A stretch of DNA of 38,788 bases from Candidatus Vogelbacteria bacterium RIFOXYD1_FULL_44_32 (GCA_001823065.1 MHTJ01000002.1:117532-156319), one strand, 5' to 3'. Positions 17,542 through 26,051 are shown, counted from the stretch's first letter. The notes: generated by a model from the letters alone, not told the origin. Translations and numbers: made by a program.

Positions 17542-18075
17542 TTAAAATTCAGCATTAGTAAATACGTTTTTTATATCTTCTTGGTCAAGAATAATATCAA
17601 TCAGGGCCGCCACTTTTTCTTTATCACTATCAGCTAGGGGTAATAGAATTTGCGGTACCCATTCATCACCACTTTTCTTAAAGGCCCAAATAGCCGAACC
17701 AGTTGTACCCAAACTACCACCGTTTTCTACTAGAAGGTGCTTTATAACTGGTGTTGTGCGATTTTTGTTATTGGTAATACCTTCAATAACCAAAGCCACA
17801 CCACTGGGGCCATAGGCTTCATAGAGTACCTCTTCTAAATCGGCCCCACCACCACTTTTACCTTTCTCGACTGCGCGAGCAATGTTGTCCGCCGGCATGT
17901 TAACAGCTTTAGCCCGGTCAATAGCCGCTCTTAAAGCCGGCGAGTTGGTGTCACCACTGGCGCGCTTAGACTCCATTGTAATAGTCCGCACGTGCAGAGA
18001 AAAAACTTTGCTTTTGCGCGCATCCTCAACTGCTTTTTTATTTTTTATTTTTGACCATTTATTATGTCCAGACAT
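17542..18075 (-). CDS. yebC: YebC/TACO1-family protein (short form)
   Basis: A 177-aa member of a family known as transcription regulators or translation factors acting at polyproline stalls. The N-terminus MSGHNKWSKIKNKKAVEDAR and the C-terminal VFTNAEF are diagnostic, as are DNIARAVEKG and EAYGPSGVALVIE. Typical members have about 240 residues. Here the deletion is in the second half (domains 2 and 3), while both ends are intact, so it is a compact form rather than a truncation. It sits between ruvB and ruvC, its usual neighbourhood. Confidence 0.92.
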   Translation of the reverse strand: MSGHNKWSKIKNKKAVEDARKSKVFSLHVRTITMESKRASGDTNSPALRAAIDRAKAVNMPADNIARAVEKGKSGGGADLEEVLYEAYGPSGVALVIEGITNNKNRTTPVIKHLLVENGGSLGTTGSAIWAFKKSGDEWVPQILLPLADSDKEKVAALIDIILDQEDIKNVFTNAEF

Positions 18076-18102
18076 GGTAAAATATTTTGCTAACCAATAA
18101 TT

Positions 18103-19137
18103 TTAAATTAATTTATTTTGTCTATTGGTAGGTATCTTTTGGCCTAAATGCTCATAACCCTGGTCGGTTAGGACTCGACCACGGGGGGTTCTTTCAATAA
18201 ATCCACATTGAATCAGATAGGGTTCATAAACTTCTTCGACGGTGGCTTCTTCTTCCGACATGGCCGTAGCGACAGTGGAAAGTCCCACCGGGCCACCTTT
18301 AAATTTATTAGCAATTATTTCCAAAACAGCTCGGTCAGCCCCCGACAGACCCAAAGCATCGATCCCAAGCAGGGTTAGAGCCTTGGTCACTGTTTCTTGG
18401 TTTAAAGGTAGGTTGGCCACCTCGGCATAATCACGAGCTCGCTTTAATAGGTGGTTAGCGGTGCGTGGAGTAAATCGACTACGTTTGGCAATTTCGGTGA
18501 CCGCCCCGTCTTCAATTTCAATATTTAATATTTTAGCTGAACGTTTAATAATTTCACCGATTTCTGGTTCCGAATAAAATTCCAGACGGTGGGTACCACC
18601 AGAAAAGCGAGACCGAAGGGGGGAGGATAAAAGAGCAATTCGGGTAGTGGCGGCAATGAGGGTAAAAGGGGGAAGCTCTAGTTGGATCACTCGCGCCCCC
18701 GGCCCTTTGCCAATAATAATATTTAAACTACCTTGTTCCATGGCGGGGTACAAAACCTCCTCAATCATTTTGTTGAGGCGGTGAATTTCGTCAATAAACA
18801 GTACATCACCTGGTTCAAGGTTGGTAATAATCGACGCTAGGTCGCCAACCTTTTCTATGGCTGGTCCCGAGGTGGCCTTAATCTGGGCCCCTAGTTCGCT
18901 GGCAATAAGATAGGCTAGGGTGGTTTTACCTAGGCCGGGTGGACCATAAAAAAGTAAGTGTTCTGGGGGGTGGTTACGACCTTTGGCGGCCCCCAGAAGT
19001 ATTTTCAGGTTATCTTTAATGTTTTTTTGACCAATATATTCTTCCCACACCAGTGGCCGTAAGGCTTTATCAAGAAAAGCATCTCCTTTTAAGGGGTTTA
19101 CTGAGTTTTTGGTTGATAAGGGGGTATTACTTGACAT
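18103..19137 (-). CDS. ruvB: Holliday junction branch migration helicase RuvB
   Basis: AAA+ motor of the RuvAB complex. The 344 residues include Walker A GPPGLGKT (65-72), Walker B LFIDEIHRL, sensor-type AATTRIALLSSPLRSRF (with arginine finger) and the C-terminal winged-helix region ending in TPRGRVLTDQGYEHLG. TAGCAT on the minus strand (19150-19155) lies 12 nt before the ATG and is a likely -10. It heads the ruvB-yebC-ruvC operon. Confidence 0.97.
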   Translation of the reverse strand: MSSNTPLSTKNSVNPLKGDAFLDKALRPLVWEEYIGQKNIKDNLKILLGAAKGRNHPPEHLLFYGPPGLGKTTLAYLIASELGAQIKATSGPAIEKVGDLASIITNLEPGDVLFIDEIHRLNKMIEEVLYPAMEQGSLNIIIGKGPGARVIQLELPPFTLIAATTRIALLSSPLRSRFSGGTHRLEFYSEPEIGEIIKRSAKILNIEIEDGAVTEIAKRSRFTPRTANHLLKRARDYAEVANLPLNQETVTKALTLLGIDALGLSGADRAVLEIIANKFKGGPVGLSTVATAMSEEEATVEEVYEPYLIQCGFIERTPRGRVLTDQGYEHLGQKIPTNRQNKLI

Positions 19138-19190
19138 ATTTCCAAGTTTATGCTAACATCATAAAAGTAAGCAAAAAAGGTGTTGGGGTA

Positions 19191-19219
19191 TTTACTACCA
19201 CTCACCATGCCTATATAAT
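19191..19219 (+). promoter_or_regulatory. Promoter of the 19226-19483 RNA
   Basis: TTTACT (19191-19196), a 17-bp spacer and TATAAT (19214-19219). The predicted start is near 19226. No protein gene follows on this strand before the terminator at 19461. Confidence 0.6.
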
Positions 19220-19225
19220 AGCATC

Positions 19226-19483
19226 TTCATATCCTGGTGCCGATTTTAAAGAGGGGGCCAGGTTTTGACTCAAAATTGACAGTATCGAGAACATAAACCT
19301 CCAAGCAATTTAAGTCGTTCCGGCTTAACGGGTTTATTGAAAAGGACGTTTTGGTACTACTACTTGTAGTAGGTGTCTGGAGCTATCCTTGCCAATTTAC
19401 CTAACTTTATTTGCATAAATAAAGAGATTACTTGGAGGTTTATATTCTTGATGACAATGGGCTCGCCGAATGGCGGGTTTTTT
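19226..19483 (+). ncRNA. Structured non-coding RNA, family unknown (6S-like shape)
   Basis: A gene-free 350-bp gap between ruvB and gspE that carries a promoter, a compact fold and a terminator on the plus strand. A 17-position closing stem (19293-19309 with 19427-19443, one mismatch) encloses three hairpins: TTAAGTCG/CGGCTTAA (19310-19328), AAGGA/TCCTT (19342-19390) capped by CTACTA-CTTG-TAGTAG, and the perfect CTTTATTT-GCAT-AAATAAAG (19405-19424). A long closing stem, an apical arm and small hairpins in each strand of a central bubble is the general plan of 6S RNA, but I see no sequence match, so the family is left open. Confidence 0.6.
19461..19483 (+). terminator. Intrinsic terminator of the structured RNA
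   Basis: Stem GCTCGCC (19461-19467) and GGCGGGT (19472-19478), loop GAAT, with G.U pairs, followed by TTTTTT on the plus strand. On the opposite strand there is no T-run, which fixes the RNA direction. Confidence 0.7.
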
Positions 19484-19489
19484 GTTGTT

Positions 19490-21187
19490 CTAAATTATTT
19501 CTTCGTATAAATCTATCACCCGAGATAATTCTCGAAGAGAGGTGGACCCTTCTAATACTTTTACAATACCATCTTGGCGCATGTCTAATATCCCTTGGGG
19601 AATAGAAGCGAGCCGTAGATCACGTTCATTGGGATTTAAGACCGAGGCCTTGGCAATAGAGTCATCCATCACAATTGCTTCGAATATACCCTGGCGACCT
19701 TTATAACCAGTGTTATTACATTTTTCACATTTGCCTGGCCCCCAGGTTTTAACTGTTTGGGGGGGGACATAGTCTGGGCGACGTTTTTTTATACTGGCAA
19801 TCACTGCTAAAATATGTTCTTTATCCTGTCCAGTCAGATTTTCCTCCACCTTACAAACAGGGCAGAGCTTGCGCACTAGTCGTTGAGCGATCGACAAAGT
19901 GAGGGCCGAGCTAATGATTTTAGCGTTCACCCCAAGGTCGATTAGGCGAGGAATGGCGCCAGCAGCGTTGTTGGTGTGTAAGGTGGAAAATACCAAGTGG
20001 CCAGTCAGAGCCGAGTTAATCGCAATTTTAGCTGTTTCGGAATCACGGATTTCGCCCACCATAATAACATCAGGATCTTGGCGGAGGGCACTACGGAGGC
20101 CAGATAGGAAAGTATAACCTTTGGCGCGATTGACCTGAGTCTGGTTTATCCCTTTTAGGTGATACTCGATCGGGTCTTCAATAGTGATAATTTTAGACTC
20201 AGTGGAATTTACCTCGCGCAAAAACGAGTAGAGGGTGGTGGTTTTACCGGAACCAGTCGGGCCAGTGAGGAGGACGAGGCCATTGGGCTTGTGAATTTCC
20301 CGGGAAAATATTTCATACAAATCGGTAGGAATACCCAAATTGTTGAAAGTGGTCTCGATGCTTTTAGGGTTTAGCACCCGCATCACAATAGACTCACCGT
20401 AGGCGCCCGGAATAACTGAAGTCCGGATTTCGATATCAACGTCAGAACCAGCATTAATCGAAAAACGGCCATCTTGCGCTGATTGTTTGACGTTCAGTTT
20501 AAGGCCAGACACCAGTTTAAGCCGAGACAAAATTGGGCGATAAATTTTTGGGTCGAAGTCTACCACATCCTGGAGGACACCATCGATTCGATAACGCAAG
20601 CGGATGTCAGTTTCCTCTGGTTCAATGTGCACATCAGAAGCTTCTAGGGCAAGCGCTCCTGAGAGGATAATTTCAAGAATAGTAGAGATGCCACCTTCCT
20701 TTGATACTCGTATGCTTTCACTTAAAATCATCACTCTGACATCTTCTAACTTCTTAAAATCCTTGAGAAAAGCCGCGATGTGTTCATTAGAAATATCAAT
20801 CATACCCGCCTCGGTTTTTTTGGTGGCTAAAACTTCTGAATATCTTTCCCAAGCCCAGTCTAGACTGGCTTGTGAGACGATATATAAAGTGACAGTAAAG
20901 TTTTTTTGTTCCAAATCGGCAATAATGTCTTTCAATTTATCGTTATTGGGTGACAAAATACCCAAAGAAAGTTTTTTACCGATTGTGCGAAAGGCCACCA
21001 GATTGGCTGCTTTAGACTCGGCTTCTGGCACAAGACGTAAGGCATCAGCATTGATCGAAGTTTTTGAAAGATCAGCATATGGTAGTTGGTAGCGCCCAGA
21101 CAGCACCTGAGCTAACTCTTCAGCTTCTTGGTAGTGAAGTTCATCTAGACGTTTTTCTTGTTTTTCTTCATCGAAGATAAGTGTCAT
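19490..21187 (-). CDS. GspE/PilB-family type II/IV pilus assembly ATPase
   Basis: Hexameric ATPase that extends type IV pili or drives type II secretion at the cytoplasmic membrane. The 565 residues comprise an N-terminal MshEN-like region (about 25-125), then the motor with SDVHIEPEETDIRLRYRIDG, Walker A GPTGSGKT near 309-316, the Asp box IITIEDPIEY, Walker B DPDVIMVGEIRD and a His box (TGHLVFSTLHTNNA). Near the C-terminus, CPVC and CEKC (about 440 and 484) form the zinc site typical of GspE/PilB. No pilin or PilC neighbour lies in the window. A -10 box sits 8 nt before the ATG. Confidence 0.93.
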   Translation of the reverse strand: MTLIFDEEKQEKRLDELHYQEAEELAQVLSGRYQLPYADLSKTSINADALRLVPEAESKAANLVAFRTIGKKLSLGILSPNNDKLKDIIADLEQKNFTVTLYIVSQASLDWAWERYSEVLATKKTEAGMIDISNEHIAAFLKDFKKLEDVRVMILSESIRVSKEGGISTILEIILSGALALEASDVHIEPEETDIRLRYRIDGVLQDVVDFDPKIYRPILSRLKLVSGLKLNVKQSAQDGRFSINAGSDVDIEIRTSVIPGAYGESIVMRVLNPKSIETTFNNLGIPTDLYEIFSREIHKPNGLVLLTGPTGSGKTTTLYSFLREVNSTESKIITIEDPIEYHLKGINQTQVNRAKGYTFLSGLRSALRQDPDVIMVGEIRDSETAKIAINSALTGHLVFSTLHTNNAAGAIPRLIDLGVNAKIISSALTLSIAQRLVRKLCPVCKVEENLTGQDKEHILAVIASIKKRRPDYVPPQTVKTWGPGKCEKCNNTGYKGRQGIFEAIVMDDSIAKASVLNPNERDLRLASIPQGILDMRQDGIVKVLEGSTSLRELSRVIDLYEEII

Positions 21188-21195
21188 TAGTATTT

Positions 21196-21224
21196 ATTGT
21201 ACCTTTGAATAAAGTTAAAAACAA
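21196..21224 (-). promoter_or_regulatory. Near-leaderless promoter of the GspE/PilB gene
   Basis: Minus-strand TTGTTT (21219-21224), a 17-bp spacer and TACAAT (21196-21201). The predicted start near 21189 is 2 nt ahead of the ATG at 21187. Confidence 0.55.
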
Positions 21225-21359
21225 TTTTTTCAATTACTTTTTTGCAACTAATTAAATTACTAACAATGGTTTTCAATCGGTGCAAACATTTAACTGTGTA
21301 CAAGTTTTTTTAAGCTCTAAAAATAAAGATTAAATAAAAATGGGGGAGTAATACGTGCC

Positions 21360-21387
21360 TTGACAAAATATGTAAATATGCTATACT
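21360..21387 (+). promoter_or_regulatory. Strong promoter of the Pro-rich secreted protein gene
   Basis: TTGACA (21360-21365), a 16-bp spacer and TATACT (21382-21387); start near 21394. The leader is about 53 nt and carries a small hairpin CCGC-ACA-GCGG (21424-21434) that runs into the Shine-Dalgarno sequence. The rest of 21188-21359 is AT-rich with nothing else recognised. Confidence 0.75.
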
Positions 21388-21446
21388 AAAGAGTAGTTAA
21401 GGTGTTTGTAATTTTCCACGATTCCGCACAGCGGAGGGAGGTTCAC

Positions 21447-22079
21447 ATGCGAGTTTTTATCATGTTTTTGGTGCTGGTGTTTGTTGGTTTCGTGGCTGGA
21501 GCTCAGACTGGTGGCCCAAAGCACACCCAAAAGTCTCGGCCGGCCAACAAGACCGAGCTGGCACCGGTGGTCATCGAAGAGATAGGGGAAGTAGAAGTTC
21601 AGCTTCTACCTCCGCCCGCCCCCGCCCAGACACCTGCCTATGGCGTGGCGCCAGTGGCTTCGGTAAACTCTGGTCTCGTGGAGACTGGAAGCCGGAGTTA
21701 TAAGGTGGCGTCGTCGACCAATTCGGCGGTACCGCTTTTGCCACCACCTGCCTTCCAAGCGGCCCCGCCGGCGCGGTATATCGCCGAGCGGGGCGCCATG
21801 AAGCGCCAGTATGATCGGCCTCAGGAGCTGGTGGACGGTCAGGAGCTCCAGGTGGAGAACTCCAGAGCCGACGATGATTTTCGTTGGTATCAAGAGAAAA
21901 ATCGCCACCAGGAGCAGGTTTTACATACCTACTCCAACTTTGGGCAAGAAGTTCTGCGTCAGCAGAATTATCGCCAAAGCGGCTCCACCTCCCGCTCCTA
22001 CCAGCGAGTGGAGGGGCAAGTGCAACGCCTCCCTGGTGGGGAGATAGTGGGGATTATAGGTGGCTTTCTCCAGCACTAG
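21447..22079 (+). CDS. Secreted Pro/Gln-rich orphan protein
   Basis: A 210-aa protein. The ATG at 21447 is chosen because GGAGGGAGG (21433-21441) is the strongest ribosome-binding site in the window and because it opens a clean signal peptide (MRVFIMFLVLVFVGFVAGAQ). The mature part is Pro/Ala-rich (LLPPPAPAQTPAYGVAPV) and then Arg/Gln-rich with repeated QR, YQ and RQQ pairs, so it is probably disordered and basic. Codon use is much richer in G/C than in neighbours. It is monocistronic with its own promoter and terminator. I do not recognise it; it could be a surface or cell-wall-associated protein. It may be foreign. Confidence 0.65.
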   Translation: MRVFIMFLVLVFVGFVAGAQTGGPKHTQKSRPANKTELAPVVIEEIGEVEVQLLPPPAPAQTPAYGVAPVASVNSGLVETGSRSYKVASSTNSAVPLLPPPAFQAAPPARYIAERGAMKRQYDRPQELVDGQELQVENSRADDDFRWYQEKNRHQEQVLHTYSNFGQEVLRQQNYRQSGSTSRSYQRVEGQVQRLPGGEIVGIIGGFLQH

Positions 22080-22099
22080 GCGCTGGGGTGGCCACAGAC

Positions 22100-22137
22100 A
22101 GCCCGGGTTCGCTACGCGAACCCGGGCTTAAATTTTT
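22100..22137 (+). terminator. Intrinsic terminator after the Pro-rich protein gene
   Basis: A 13-bp perfect stem with arms 22100-22112 and 22116-22128 (core GCCCGGGTTCGC), loop TAC, then TAAATTTTT. Confidence 0.85.
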
Positions 22138-22177
22138 ATACAAACCGCCGGGTGACTATGCTAAACTCATTTATAAG

Positions 22178-22618
22178 ATGCCAAAAGTTACAACTAATAA
22201 TTTAAATGAAACCAAGGTCCTAGCGAAGGAAATTGTGAACAAGTTAGGGCTGGCAGCAAAAGGGGCGACAATCTTGGCCTTGTTTGGCGATTTGGGAGCA
22301 GGTAAAACTTCTTTTACTCAAGGGGTAGCAGAAGCGCTGGGGATTGCCGAGACTATTTCCAGTCCAACTTTTGTTATTGAAAAAATATACGATTTACAAA
22401 ATCAGTCTTTTCACAAATTAATTCATATCGATGCTTATCGGCTTGAGAGCGGAAGTGATTTACTTAAACTTGGTTTTATGGATATTTTGGCTGATGAAAC
22501 AAATTTGATTATTTTAGAATGGACAGAAAATGTTTTAGAGATTTTGCCACCAACAATTAACAAAATTAATTTCAAGTTTGTTGACGAAAATACCAGGGAA
22601 ATAAATTATGAAATCTAA
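22178..22618 (+). CDS. tsaE: tRNA threonylcarbamoyladenosine biosynthesis ATPase TsaE
   Basis: P-loop ATPase needed for t6A37 modification of ANN-decoding tRNAs, working with TsaB and TsaD. The true start is the ATG at 22178 (MPKVTTNNLNETKVLAKEI); the frame is open further upstream, but that sequence runs through the preceding gene and terminator. The 146-aa product has Walker A FGDLGAGKT (about 36-44), ISSPTFVIEK and HIDAYRLE, then a Walker-B-like LIILEWTENV. It overlaps polA by 11 nt. TATGCT at 22157-22162 is a candidate -10. Confidence 0.93.
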   Translation: MPKVTTNNLNETKVLAKEIVNKLGLAAKGATILALFGDLGAGKTSFTQGVAEALGIAETISSPTFVIEKIYDLQNQSFHKLIHIDAYRLESGSDLLKLGFMDILADETNLIILEWTENVLEILPPTINKINFKFVDENTREINYEI

Positions 22619-24965
22619 TTATAAAAAAAGATTAGTGTTATTTGATGCCCATGCGATATTACATCGGGCGTATCATGCTTTGCCGGATTTTGTTTCGGCG
22701 GGGGGCGAGCCGACCGGTGGGTTGTATGGTTTGTCGGCGATGTTGTTGCGCATTATTTCTGATTTGAAGCCAGATTATATGGTGGCTTGTTATGATTTGG
22801 CCGAGCCAACCTTTCGCAAAAAAGTTTATGACGAATACAAGGCTGGTCGCGCCAAAGCTGATGATGCTCTAGTGGCTCAGATGACCCGGTCGCAAGATAT
22901 TTTTACCGCTTTTCAGATACCGGTTTTTTCGGCGCCCGGTTTTGAGGCCGACGATATTATTGGTACCGTTGTTGAACAAACTAAAAACAATAAAGACCTA
23001 GAAGTAATTATTGCTTCGGGTGATATGGATACAATGCAGTTGGTGGTGGGTGACAAGGTGAGAGTGTTTACTCTGAAAAAAGGAATAAATGATACGGTTA
23101 TTTATGACGAAAAAGCGGTGGTGGAGCGGTTTGGGTTTACTCCAGAATATTTGCCAGATTTTAAGGGTTTGTCGGGAGATCAGTCGGACAATATTATTGG
23201 GATAAAGGGGATTGGTGAGAAAACAGCGACGACCCTTATTGCTAAATTTGGCACGATTGAAAATCTCTATAAGCAAATAGCTAAAGATGAGACAAAAATA
23301 TTGGAAGCTGGTTTGTCACCACGGATTGTTGCCCTACTTAAAGAAGGCGAGGAGGAGGCCCTGTTTTCTAAAACCTTGGCCACTATTAGGCGGGATGCTC
23401 CGGTCAGCTTTGTGGTCCCAGAGAAAACTTGGCCAGAAATCTTTAGTATGACTGGAATAGAAAAGATTTTTAATGAACTAGATTTTTGTACTTTACTAGC
23501 GCGGGCCCGCACAGCGTTTGGGGCCACAGGTGATACTAAAGAGGAAGCCTTTGCCAAAGAAGATGTTGACCCAGAATTATTTAAACAAGCGCAGATTATG
23601 TTGTGGCTGCTGGATTCAGAAAAAAACAATTCTGATTTAGATCAGATATATTCTCATACTAAAACGGAAAAATTTACTGAGGCGTTTAAAAAATTAAAGC
23701 AGAAAATAATTGAGAAAAAATTAGATAGTGTTTATAAAAATATTGAATTGCCACTTATTCCAATTTTAGCTAGAGCGGAAAGGCGGGGTATATTGATTGA
23801 TAAAAATTGTTTCACTAAATTATCGCAGGAATTTCATTTGGAACTCACTAAACTCGAGACAGAGATTTTTGCTTTAGCTGGACATAAATTTAATATTAAT
23901 TCACCCAAACAACTTGGTATTGTTTTGTTTGATGAATTAAATTTAACCGCCAAGGGTTTAAAAAAAACCGCTGGGGGGGCGCGGTCAACTAAAGAATCGG
24001 AATTGTTAAAATTAGCCTCGATCGCGCCGATTGTGGATTTTATTTTGAAATATCGAGAATTGGCGAAATTGGTCTCCACTTATGTCGATGCGATTCCTAA
24101 GTTGGTGGATGAAGGGGGACGATTGCACTCTAAACTAAACCAAGCCGGAACGACCACCGGGCGGATGTCTAGCACCGACCCCAATCTCCAAAATATTCCC
24201 GCGTCCGCCGGTTATGGTATGGATATCCGACGTGGTTTTGTGGCGACCCCGGGTCACATACTGGTTGCCGCCGACTATTCCCAGATTGAATTGCGGGTAC
24301 TGGCCATATTGTCGGGTGACCCAGTGCTTAAAAATATTTTTCAGTCTGGTAAAGATATTCACACCTCGGTCGCGGCGCGGATTTTTGGGGTTAAAGAGGC
24401 CGATGTTACCTATGATATGAGACGTAAAGCCAAAGTGGTCAATTTTGGCATAATTTATGGTATGGGGGTAAATTCATTGCGGGCCAATATGGGGGGTACA
24501 CGAGAAGAGGCCCAAAAATTTTATGATGGTTATTTTGAGGAATTTAAAACAGTCAAGGAATATTTTGATCAAGTGGTTCACGATGCCTATGCTTTGGGCT
24601 ATACCGAAACAATGTTTGGTCGACGACGTTATTATCCTGGGTTACAGTCTAAATTACCCTTTATTAGGGCCCAGGCCGAGCGCCAAGCGGGTAATGCTCC
24701 GATTCAGGGGACTGAAGCCGATATCGTAAAAATAGCGACAATTCGGATTGAAGAGGCCCTAACCAAGTCTAAATTAAATAATCAGGCCCATTTTTTACTT
24801 CAAGTGCACGATGAGCTGATTTATGAGGTGGAAAAAGAGGCTTTAAATCAAGTTATTCCACTGATAAACCAGGAAATGGTAGGGGTAGTAGAAACCGAAG
24901 TGCCCCTGGCGGTAAACATTGAAATTGGCCCAAATTGGGGTGATTTAGAAGAGTGGCGGGGTTAA
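22608..24965 (+). CDS. polA: DNA polymerase I lacking a proofreading core
   Basis: A 785-aa repair and Okazaki-fragment polymerase. Residues 1-290 are the 5' nuclease (FDAHAILHRAYHALPDF, PGFEADDIIG, SGDQSDNIIGIKGIGEKTA). The 3'-5' exonuclease region is reduced to about 100 residues with only its final helical part (IMLWLLDSEKNNSDLDQIYS), and the acidic exonuclease motifs are missing. The polymerase domain is complete: motif A DYSQIELR near 555, motif B RRKAKVVNFGIIYGMG near 604-619, and motif C VHDELIYEV near 733. It starts inside the tsaE end, suggesting co-expression. The shortened exonuclease is common in small bacterial polymerases. Confidence 0.96.
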   Translation: MKSNYKKRLVLFDAHAILHRAYHALPDFVSAGGEPTGGLYGLSAMLLRIISDLKPDYMVACYDLAEPTFRKKVYDEYKAGRAKADDALVAQMTRSQDIFTAFQIPVFSAPGFEADDIIGTVVEQTKNNKDLEVIIASGDMDTMQLVVGDKVRVFTLKKGINDTVIYDEKAVVERFGFTPEYLPDFKGLSGDQSDNIIGIKGIGEKTATTLIAKFGTIENLYKQIAKDETKILEAGLSPRIVALLKEGEEEALFSKTLATIRRDAPVSFVVPEKTWPEIFSMTGIEKIFNELDFCTLLARARTAFGATGDTKEEAFAKEDVDPELFKQAQIMLWLLDSEKNNSDLDQIYSHTKTEKFTEAFKKLKQKIIEKKLDSVYKNIELPLIPILARAERRGILIDKNCFTKLSQEFHLELTKLETEIFALAGHKFNINSPKQLGIVLFDELNLTAKGLKKTAGGARSTKESELLKLASIAPIVDFILKYRELAKLVSTYVDAIPKLVDEGGRLHSKLNQAGTTTGRMSSTDPNLQNIPASAGYGMDIRRGFVATPGHILVAADYSQIELRVLAILSGDPVLKNIFQSGKDIHTSVAARIFGVKEADVTYDMRRKAKVVNFGIIYGMGVNSLRANMGGTREEAQKFYDGYFEEFKTVKEYFDQVVHDAYALGYTETMFGRRRYYPGLQSKLPFIRAQAERQAGNAPIQGTEADIVKIATIRIEEALTKSKLNNQAHFLLQVHDELIYEVEKEALNQVIPLINQEMVGVVETEVPLAVNIEIGPNWGDLEEWRG

Positions 24966-25002
24966 AATATAGGGTTTTACCCTTGACGATTGGTCATATT
25001 AC

Positions 25003-25011
25003 TTATCCACA
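25003..25011 (+). promoter_or_regulatory. Isolated consensus DnaA box
   Basis: An exact TTATCCACA lies 90 nt ahead of the 25101 start, about 13 kb from the presumed origin. It could regulate the downstream gene or titrate DnaA. A single 9-mer can arise by chance. Confidence 0.35.
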
Positions 25012-25100
25012 TTAGATAAAAGATTGAAAACTAGGGTTTTAAATGTTATTGTCTGGTTATCGTAATCTGAAAGGTCGATTACAAAACAATCAAAGCAACT

Positions 25101-25325
25101 ATGTCCAAGAATGTAATTATTGCCATTGTTGTCATTGTTATCATCATCGCTGGTGTTGTTTGGTACATGAACCAAAACGCCGCTGTTGATACTACTGACA
25201 CCACTGATGTGGTAGATACTGGCGACAACGGCACCGGTTCTTTCACAACTGGTGACGACACAACCGCTACTGATGCTTCTGTTGAAGCAGGCGCAGGCGT
25301 TGACGCCGGAGCAAGCGCTCAGTAA
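25101..25325 (+). CDS. Small membrane-anchored Asp/Thr-rich protein
   Basis: A 74-aa protein with one N-terminal transmembrane helix (VIIAIVVIVIIIAGVVWYM) and an outside tail rich in Asp, Thr, Gly and Ala (DTTDTTDVVDTGDNGTG, then GAGVDAGASAQ). The absence of Lys or Arg in the tail gives a strongly acidic exposed segment. It has an intrinsic terminator directly downstream and no close partner, so it is a single-gene unit between polA and the glycosylase. No Shine-Dalgarno sequence is visible. Similar short anchors with a disordered acidic tail are frequent in CPR genomes; function unknown. Confidence 0.6.
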   Translation: MSKNVIIAIVVIVIIIAGVVWYMNQNAAVDTTDTTDVVDTGDNGTGSFTTGDDTTATDASVEAGAGVDAGASAQ

Positions 25326-25337
25326 TCTCTTCAAGAG

Positions 25338-25384
25338 CCCCGCATTCATTCCGCTAAATATAGCCGATTGAATGCGGGGTTTTT
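25338..25384 (+). terminator. Intrinsic terminator after the 25101 gene
   Basis: Stem CCCCGCATTCA (25338-25348) and TGAATGCGGGG (25369-25379), a 20-nt loop, then TTTTT. Confidence 0.85.
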
Positions 25385-25439
25385 GTGTGGTCACAATCGT
25401 CTTGCTCACCGGGGCGCACTCATCTATGATTGAAGTGAA

Positions 25440-26042
25440 ATGTCCACTACTACCAAAACAGAATTAATGAAAGCCATCCGGGATGAGGTTTTAGCGCTAA
25501 AAATTTCACCCCTATACGAATATCGGGCGGCCAATGGCTATTTCCCGGTGATTGGGGAGGGTAGCCATGAGGCCTCAATTATGTTTATTGGCGAAGCGCC
25601 CGGTAAAAATGAAGCTCAAACCGCACGCCCTTTTTGTGGGGCGTCTGGTAAAATTTTAGACGAGTTGCTGGCGACTATTGGTCTCGCTCGAGCCAGTGTC
25701 TATATCACTAATATTGTCAAAGATCGGCCACCCGAAAACCGGGACCCACTACCGGCGGAAATTATGCTCTATTCGCCATTTTTAGATCGGCAGATTGATA
25801 TTATTCGCCCCAAAGTCATCGCTACTTTAGGGCGCTTTGCGATGAAATATATCCTTGATAAATATGGGGCGATTGAAAATTCTAATTCGATTTCTAGTTT
25901 GCATGGCACCTTGATTAAAGCCCTTGCTCCTCATGGGGAAGTAGTGGTTTTACCGCTTTATCACCCAGCCGCCACTATTTACAATCAGTCACTCAAAGAG
26001 ACCTTAAAGAAAGATTTTAAAGAGCTGAAAAAATTCATTTAA
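25440..26042 (+). CDS. Uracil-DNA glycosylase family 4/5-like, without Fe-S cysteines
   Basis: Removes uracil from DNA at the start of base excision repair. The 200 residues show the superfamily motifs IMFIGEAPGKNEAQTARPFCG (residues about 48-68), ITNIVKDRPPENRDP, and a C-terminal LPLYHPAAT (HPAA near 177). Family 4 enzymes normally hold a 4Fe-4S cluster with four Cys, two of them near the N-terminus. Here the whole protein has a single Cys (in PFCG), so the cluster is absent. TATGAT lies 9 nt before the ATG. The xth gene follows 22 nt later, which fits a repair pair. Confidence 0.85.
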   Translation: MSTTTKTELMKAIRDEVLALKISPLYEYRAANGYFPVIGEGSHEASIMFIGEAPGKNEAQTARPFCGASGKILDELLATIGLARASVYITNIVKDRPPENRDPLPAEIMLYSPFLDRQIDIIRPKVIATLGRFAMKYILDKYGAIENSNSISSLHGTLIKALAPHGEVVVLPLYHPAATIYNQSLKETLKKDFKELKKFI

Positions 26043-26051
26043 AGATTATGA

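Noticed and set aside
19226-19483. tmRNA, SRP RNA or RNase P RNA
   Set aside because: No tRNA-like 3' end, no SRP tetraloop region and no RNase P core motifs could be found on either strand.
21884-22177. Upstream extension of tsaE
   Set aside because: The extension crosses the end of the Pro-rich gene and a strong terminator; family similarity begins at the ATG at 22178.
25079-25409. Minus-strand open frames opposite the 25101 gene
   Set aside because: They are low-complexity mirrors of the Asp/Thr-rich tail and of the terminator; the plus-strand gene has a clear membrane anchor and a terminator in the right direction.
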